From: Verrucomicrobiales bacterium
Lineage (GTDB): Bacteria; Verrucomicrobiota; Verrucomicrobiia; Verrucomicrobiales; DEV007
Length of the DNA stretch: 64,000 nucleotides
Assembly (NCBI GenBank): GCA_028047635.1
Contig: JAOFXR010000007.1
Span: 1-64,000, forward strand
Direction: 5' to 3'
Translations under genes and position numbers: made by a program
Shown: in pieces, positions 59,978 through 64,000 of the stretch
How positions within the stretch are numbered: the first letter of the stretch is position 1
Layout of the letters: each line of letters opens with the position of its first letter
Notes under the pieces: model-generated
Databases searched by the model: none
What the model saw: only the letters and a program-made list of their open reading frames with translations
Told to the model about the DNA's origin: nothing

Positions 59978-62098
59978 ATGGATCCTTTTGTTTATCAATA
60001 TGCTGTGGGCGGGCTCGTCTTTGTCGCAGGATTATTTTTCGCTGGTCGTCAGGGCTACATCGGGTTTTCCGGCAGTGGATTTCGCAATCTATTGCTGATG
60101 TTGGGAGGGATGATGTTCTTTATGGTTCTCCAGGGCTACCTTCAGTATGCGCCCATGAGTGTGGCGAAAGCGGTTACCTACACCGGAGGCGAAAGGCCAG
60201 AGCAATCGATAGGTAAACCGATTGACTTTGGAATCATGGGGATTTACATCGTCATGATTCTACTGATCGGCACCTGGTTCGGGCGGAGGCAGAAGGGGAC
60301 GAAAGATTACTTTTTTGGCGGTCAGAGATTCTCATGGTGGATGATTGCTTTCAGTCTCGTCGCGACTTTGGTCGGCTCCTATAGCTTTGTGAAATACTCT
60401 CAGGCGGCCTATAATTATGGTTTTGCCTCCAGTCAAAGTTATCTCAATGACTGGGCGCTGATGCCATTGCTGCTGTTTGGATGGCTCCCGATTCTATATT
60501 TCTCCCGGATCACGACCGTGCCGGAATATTTTGAAAGGCGCTTTAATCGCAAGGTCCGCCTCGCCGCCACCGTGGGTGTGCTGGTTTATCTGATCAGTTA
60601 TGTCGGCGTGAATCTCTACACGATGGGAACGGTGTTTCACCACCTTCTCGGCTGGAACGTGATGGGTTCCGCCATTCTCATTGCCGGTATCTCGGCCATC
60701 TATGTGACTTTCGGTGGGCAGACATCGGTGATCATGACCGATTTATTCCAGGGGGTGATGCTTCTCTTAACGGGAATCGTTCTCCTTTTTCTGGGAGTCC
60801 ACTACCTCGGCGGGATTGAGGAGTTTCTGAGCCACATGCCGCGAGAGAACCGTCTTGCCTTCAATAATTTCAACGAGGACTCGACGTTTCCTTCGGTCGG
60901 TATTTTCTGGCAGGATGCGATGGCAAATTCGGCGTTCTTTTACTTTCTTAATCAGGGCATTTTGATGCGCTATATGGCGACAAAGTCGACTAAGGAAGCG
61001 CGAAAAGCAGCGATTGCGATGCCTCTGATTCTGATGCCAATCGCGGCCATTGTCGTGGCTTCGGGTGGTTGGATAGGTCAGTCCTTCGTCCATGCCGGGG
61101 TTCTTCCTGAGATGGATCCAAAGAAAGCATTCTACATTACCTCTGAGTTTCTCTCGCACCCCGGTGTGTTCGGATTAATTCTCGCGGCTTTGACGGCTGC
61201 GCTGATGTCCACGGTCGATACGTTGATCACGGCCGTTTCTGCCGTTGTTGTGAATGATATCTACAAGCCGCTTATCAAACCCGGTGCCACTGAAAAACAA
61301 CTCCTGCGCACTGCCCGAATCACTTCCATCGGGGTGACTCTTTTCGGCATTGCCCTGGTGCCGGTGTTTATGCAGTTCAAAACCATTTACGCCGCTCATG
61401 GAGCAATGACGGCGGCGGTAACGCCTCCCCTTGTTGTCGCGCTGATGCTCTCGGTTTTCTGGAGGCGATTCACGGCGACGGCTGCGCTGGCGACCATTGT
61501 GGGAGGATTGTTTGCGATTGGCGTTTCCATTTTTATACCCGAGATCATTCGTCCGATTGCTCACGGCGTGCCGATGGATGAGAACTTCCGAGACAACGGT
61601 GACGGGCTTTTTGCCGGTGCTAAGCAATACAAATTCATGCGGGCCCTGTTTGGGCTGAGTGTTAGTAGTATAATCGGTGTAACTGTGACTCTCTTTACCA
61701 AGCCTGAATCGAAAGCGAAGCAAGCGGGATTGGTCTGGGGAACAATTAAAGAGGCGATCCGGCACTACAAAGGATCAGAGGGAAGTGAGAACGATGCCGC
61801 TGATACGCTGGCGATGCCGCGGAAGTCTGAAGTCGAAGCGCCTCTTGAAGGGGAGGGGCGACTCGCTGTCGTAAATGTGTCGGTGACAGTGATGGCGCGC
61901 CTTCGGGCGAAAGTGGGTGACCCTGTTTACATCACGGACACCCGCTGGTGGTTGGGTGGCTTGCAATCGATGCATGTAGTCATCGGCGGGCAAATCGAAA
62001 GCAGTGAGGATGTCGTAGAGTTAGGCCCTGAAACGTATGATATTGTGGTGACTTCCCGGAGGCACGGCAAACCACTCAAAGTGGAACGACTTTATTAG
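59978..62098 (+). CDS. Sodium:solute symporter family transporter
   Basis: A 706-residue inner-membrane transporter of the SSS family (sodium/glucose and sodium/proline type). The family core is clear: RRQKGTKDYFFGGQRFSWWM at the entry loop, FSLVATLVGSYSFVKYSQAA, TTVPEYFERRFNRKVRLAA, FGGQTSVIMTDLFQGVMLLL and ALTAALMSTVDTLITAVSAV. About 14-15 hydrophobic segments can be counted, including two extra at the N-terminus before residue 70. The last 90 residues are a soluble tail (RLAVVNVSVTVMARLRAKVG, then VVELGPETYDIVV) of unknown role. A monosaccharide or small organic solute is the likely cargo. Shares its upstream region with the VanX-type gene. Confidence 0.88.
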   Translation: MDPFVYQYAVGGLVFVAGLFFAGRQGYIGFSGSGFRNLLLMLGGMMFFMVLQGYLQYAPMSVAKAVTYTGGERPEQSIGKPIDFGIMGIYIVMILLIGTWFGRRQKGTKDYFFGGQRFSWWMIAFSLVATLVGSYSFVKYSQAAYNYGFASSQSYLNDWALMPLLLFGWLPILYFSRITTVPEYFERRFNRKVRLAATVGVLVYLISYVGVNLYTMGTVFHHLLGWNVMGSAILIAGISAIYVTFGGQTSVIMTDLFQGVMLLLTGIVLLFLGVHYLGGIEEFLSHMPRENRLAFNNFNEDSTFPSVGIFWQDAMANSAFFYFLNQGILMRYMATKSTKEARKAAIAMPLILMPIAAIVVASGGWIGQSFVHAGVLPEMDPKKAFYITSEFLSHPGVFGLILAALTAALMSTVDTLITAVSAVVVNDIYKPLIKPGATEKQLLRTARITSIGVTLFGIALVPVFMQFKTIYAAHGAMTAAVTPPLVVALMLSVFWRRFTATAALATIVGGLFAIGVSIFIPEIIRPIAHGVPMDENFRDNGDGLFAGAKQYKFMRALFGLSVSSIIGVTVTLFTKPESKAKQAGLVWGTIKEAIRHYKGSEGSENDAADTLAMPRKSEVEAPLEGEGRLAVVNVSVTVMARLRAKVGDPVYITDTRWWLGGLQSMHVVIGGQIESSEDVVELGPETYDIVVTSRRHGKPLKVERLY

Positions 62099-62111
62099 AC
62101 CAAAGTGACTC

Positions 62112-62726
62112 TCAGGGCTGCTGTAATCGTCGTAATTCACCCGTTTCAATGGGATCGAGTGAGCGATGGTGACGTGGATCCAAATTCTGAAAGGCACAGG
62201 TCAGGATCATCGCGACATCGCAATGCGTAACGATGAGGCAAGTGGTGATGTCAGGATTATTTTCGGCTTCCAGAACTAGATCGCATACTCTTTCGGTGAC
62301 GCGGTAAACTGACTCCGCATGGCCGGGCACGTTGTCGGGATCGGTTGGGTCAACCGCCCATACTTCCTTATAATGTTCATCGGAGAGCAATTCGTAGTCA
62401 CCAAAGTTTCGTTCAACGAGGCGATGATCTGCATCGGGGGAAGTTCCGAGAATTTGTCCGGCAATTCCAGCCGTCTCGCGGGTGCGCAGAAACGGAGACA
62501 TGACGATGTGTAGCGGCGAACCTTCGAGGATTTCATCCCGGGCGCGACGGACAGAGTTTCCTACTTCTTCACGTCCAACCTCAGTCAGTCCGTAAGCGGT
62601 TTCGGCATTGGCAAGTTGGCTCGCGACAATACAGGCGACATTGGCTTCACTTTGGCCATGGCGAAGCACAAACCACCTTTTGGTGAGTGGGGCGGCCAGA
62701 GGCGCTCGGGAATTTCTGTCGGTCAT
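62112..62726 (-). CDS. Histidine phosphatase (phosphoglycerate-mutase family)
   Basis: A 204-residue cytoplasmic protein of the histidine-phosphatase superfamily. The catalytic motif is LRHGQSEAN (Arg22, His23, Gly24), followed by LTEVGREEVGNSVRRARDE, SPFLRTRETAGIAGQILG with the second Arg, the acid/base region ERNFGDYE, and the second His in IVTHCDVAM. Members include phosphoglycerate mutases, fructose-2,6-bisphosphatases and CobC/SixA-type phosphatases, and the sequence does not decide between them. It converges on the symporter gene with 13 bases between the stops. Confidence 0.87.
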   Translation of the reverse strand: MTDRNSRAPLAAPLTKRWFVLRHGQSEANVACIVASQLANAETAYGLTEVGREEVGNSVRRARDEILEGSPLHIVMSPFLRTRETAGIAGQILGTSPDADHRLVERNFGDYELLSDEHYKEVWAVDPTDPDNVPGHAESVYRVTERVCDLVLEAENNPDITTCLIVTHCDVAMILTCAFQNLDPRHHRSLDPIETGELRRLQQP

Positions 62727-62836
62727 TTGAATAGTGTAGCATGCTCACGACTTCATTCATGGGAGATTTGTTCTCGTAAGACGGCGCCCTCTTTCGATCA
62801 TTCCTTTTTTTCGAATCCTTGAATGGTGGCAGGAAA

Positions 62837-62874
62837 TAAAAGACGTAAACTTCAGAGCCACTTCACGTCTTTTA
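62837..62874 (+). promoter_or_regulatory. Hairpin over the ribosome-binding region of the second ARH-family gene
   Basis: TAAAAGACGT (62837-62846) and ACGTCTTTTA (62865-62874) are perfect 10-base inverted copies with an 18-base loop, and the 3' arm ends four bases before the ATG at 62879. In RNA this would bury the ribosome-binding region, so control of translation is possible; as DNA it could be an operator. Confidence 0.45.
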
Positions 62875-62878
62875 CTTC

Positions 62879-63727
62879 ATGAAATTATTCACTCGTGCCG
62901 CCGTCGTTGCTGATGCTCTTAGTTTGGGAGCCCACTGGATTTACGATCAATCTCAAATTGCCTCTCTTTTCCCGGAGGGCGTCACTGCATTCGCCGATCC
63001 TGTGAGCCCCTATCATCCCAATCGTAAGGCAGGAGAACTGACTCATTACGGAGATCAGTGTTTGATGCTGCAAGATTCCATTGCGAAACGGAACGGTTTC
63101 GCTCTTGATGGTTGGCGTGAGGATTGGCTGACAGGGATGGCCAACTATGATGGCTATCTTGATGGTGCAACGCGGGAAACGCAGTCAACGGAGGGACGAA
63201 CGCCTTCCGGTTCCAGTGATCTCGCGGGGGCGGCGCGATTGGCACCGATTCTCGATTTCGAGCTCTCTCTGGAAGACGCAGTCGACGCGGCACGGGCCCA
63301 GACGGCACTGACCCATGGTGATCCATCGGTGGCTGACGCTGCGGAATTTTTTGTTCGTGCAACTGCTTCGGTGATAAAGGGGGCGGCTATTGATGCTGCT
63401 TTTTCTGAAGCGCTCGAAAGCGGGCGTTACGAGGGGATAGACGTTAAGGCTTGCCTCGAGCGGGCGCGCGAAGCCGCTCAAGGTAATATTGCCCCAATGA
63501 AAGTGGCTTCTGATTTCGGCCTGGGCTGCGATGTCTCGGGAGCCTTTCCTTTGGCGCTTTATATGGCCCTGCTTCCGGATACTACCTACGCTTCCGTCAT
63601 AAGCACCAATGCACTCGCAGGAGGTGATAGTTCGGCACGTGGGATGTTGCTGGCGGTGCTTTTTGCGGCCAGGGAAGCCGAAGCTGGCGCCGCACTTGCC
63701 GGGGAGTTGAAAGCAAAGACGGAGTGA
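62879..63727 (+). CDS. ADP-ribosylglycohydrolase-family protein, second copy
   Basis: A 282-residue protein of the ARH/DraG fold. The N-terminal signature is AAVVADALSLGAHWIYD: the Asp (12) remains but the Gly of the usual G-D is Ala. The C-terminal signature is ALAGGDSSARGMLLAVLF (Gly247-Gly254), where D-S-S-A replaces the metal-binding D-T-D-T. It shares the D-A-L-x-x-x-x-H-W-x-Y opening with the copy at 25141, so the two belong to one branch, although this one is 58 residues shorter. Hydrolysis of ADP-ribose is not assured given the changed metal site. Cytoplasmic, apparently a single gene behind a leader hairpin. Confidence 0.75.
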   Translation: MKLFTRAAVVADALSLGAHWIYDQSQIASLFPEGVTAFADPVSPYHPNRKAGELTHYGDQCLMLQDSIAKRNGFALDGWREDWLTGMANYDGYLDGATRETQSTEGRTPSGSSDLAGAARLAPILDFELSLEDAVDAARAQTALTHGDPSVADAAEFFVRATASVIKGAAIDAAFSEALESGRYEGIDVKACLERAREAAQGNIAPMKVASDFGLGCDVSGAFPLALYMALLPDTTYASVISTNALAGGDSSARGMLLAVLFAAREAEAGAALAGELKAKTE

Positions 63728-63859
63728 AACCAAAAAGCGACTATGGCGCTCTACCTATCCAGCCTTGGGCCTTAAACTGAGCGCCGTCGATAAGGTGACG
63801 CTGAGTCGGACGCAGAAGAGGCGCGCTCTCTCTATCCCTTCGGGAGATGCTTTTTGGTT
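63728..63859. repeat. Structured region bounded by an 11-base inverted repeat
   Basis: AACCAAAAAGC (63728-63738) and GCTTTTTGGTT (63849-63859) are perfect inverted copies 110 bases apart. Inside, GGCGCTC (63745-63751) and GAGCGCC (63779-63785) form a second pair. Read on the minus strand, the inner pair followed by ATAGTCGCTTTTT resembles a terminator for the possible gene entering from the right edge. It could also be a structured RNA or the end of an inserted segment. Confidence 0.35.
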
Positions 63860-64000
63860 AGCTTTTTGGCGCAGTTAATTTGCGCCCCGGTTTCTAAACA
63901 GCATTTTCTGCGAGCTCGGATCCAATCGACGGGATTGGTCTTGGCAGGAATGAACCCTGCCTTGGCGCACCAGGCGATGATAAACTGCCCCGTTCTTCCG
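63832..64000 (-). CDS. Possible C-terminal end of a gene entering from the right edge
   Basis: On the minus strand a frame is open from the window edge to TAG at 63834-63832. It reads GQFIIAWCAKAGFIPAKTNP, then DWIRARRKCCLETG, then a basic end with KKLTKKHLPKG. The composition is protein-like and a terminator-like hairpin follows, but only about 55 codons are visible and no family is recognised. Partial at its 5' end. Confidence 0.35.
   Translation of the reverse strand, partial: GRTGQFIIAWCAKAGFIPAKTNPVDWIRARRKCCLETGAQINCAKKLTKKHLPKG

Noticed and set aside
1-64000. CRISPR arrays, tRNA or rRNA genes, insertion sequences, prophage genes
   Set aside because: No regularly spaced direct repeats, no cloverleaf-type T-arm words in a gene-free setting, and no transposase- or integrase-like protein were found on reading both strands.

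Overview
The window looks like a chromosomal segment of a heterotrophic member of the PVC group, most likely Verrucomicrobiota. Reasons: seven secreted S1-type sulfatases, two DUF1501 + DUF1549/DUF1553/cytochrome-c pairs, PQQ-like beta-propeller proteins, a Tat-exported Gfo/Idh/MocA oxidoreductase, and ordinary wall genes (uppP, M23 peptidase, VanX-type dipeptidase) beside them. No rRNA, tRNA, CRISPR array, transposase or phage gene was seen. The phylum call is inference from gene content.

Layout. 1-13 kb: a truncated deiodinase/redoxin-like protein, aldose 1-epimerase and a PQQ-propeller protein reading outward from one CATATG, a frameshifted TraB/GumN-like gene, a MerA-like flavoprotein, a divergent AroE homologue, thymidine phosphorylase coupled to a lipoprotein with a PD-(D/E)xK-like signature, a C39-like peptidase, dhaK-dhaL and a canonical aroE. 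13-24 kb: an HTH-receiver regulator, uppP, M23 peptidase, sulfatase, cimA, an Obg GTPase with a large acidic insertion, an intergenic array of DnaA-box-like 9-mers, a second sulfatase and an SRPBCC-like protein. 23-28 kb: a MerR-type regulator behind two small genes, an ADP-ribosylglycohydrolase-family protein, a Gfo/Idh/MocA protein and a frameshifted ElyC/SanA-type gene. 28-38 kb: three sulfatases in a row, then a translationally coupled DUF1553-DUF1501 pair with a divergent PAS-AraC regulator. 38-50 kb: a DUF697/SHOCT protein and a minus-strand, largely start-stop-overlapped cluster of a GH127-type beta-L-arabinofuranosidase, a sulfatase, an alpha/alpha-toroid glycosidase-like lipoprotein and an 884-residue sulfatase fusion, preceded by a beta-lactamase-type serine hydrolase. 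50-64 kb: a secreted PQQ-propeller protein with an embedded methyltransferase domain, a FAD/NAD(P) protein, a second DUF1553-DUF1501 pair, VanX-type dipeptidase, a sodium:solute symporter, a histidine phosphatase, a second ADP-ribosylglycohydrolase-family protein and possibly a truncated gene at the right edge.

Working together. The sulfatases, GH127, toroid glycosidase, epimerase, exported oxidoreductases and symporter fit stepwise breakdown of a sulfated, arabinose-containing polysaccharide outside the cytoplasm. The housekeeping genes (aroE, cimA, deoA, dhaKL, uppP, obg) are scattered singly.

A caution runs through the window: two genes (3.1-4.1 kb and 27.7-28.6 kb) are each broken by two single-base indels, most of them in homopolymer runs, and a third gene has an ambiguous start beside a T run. 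This suggests either sequencing/assembly error or recent decay, and raw reads would decide.
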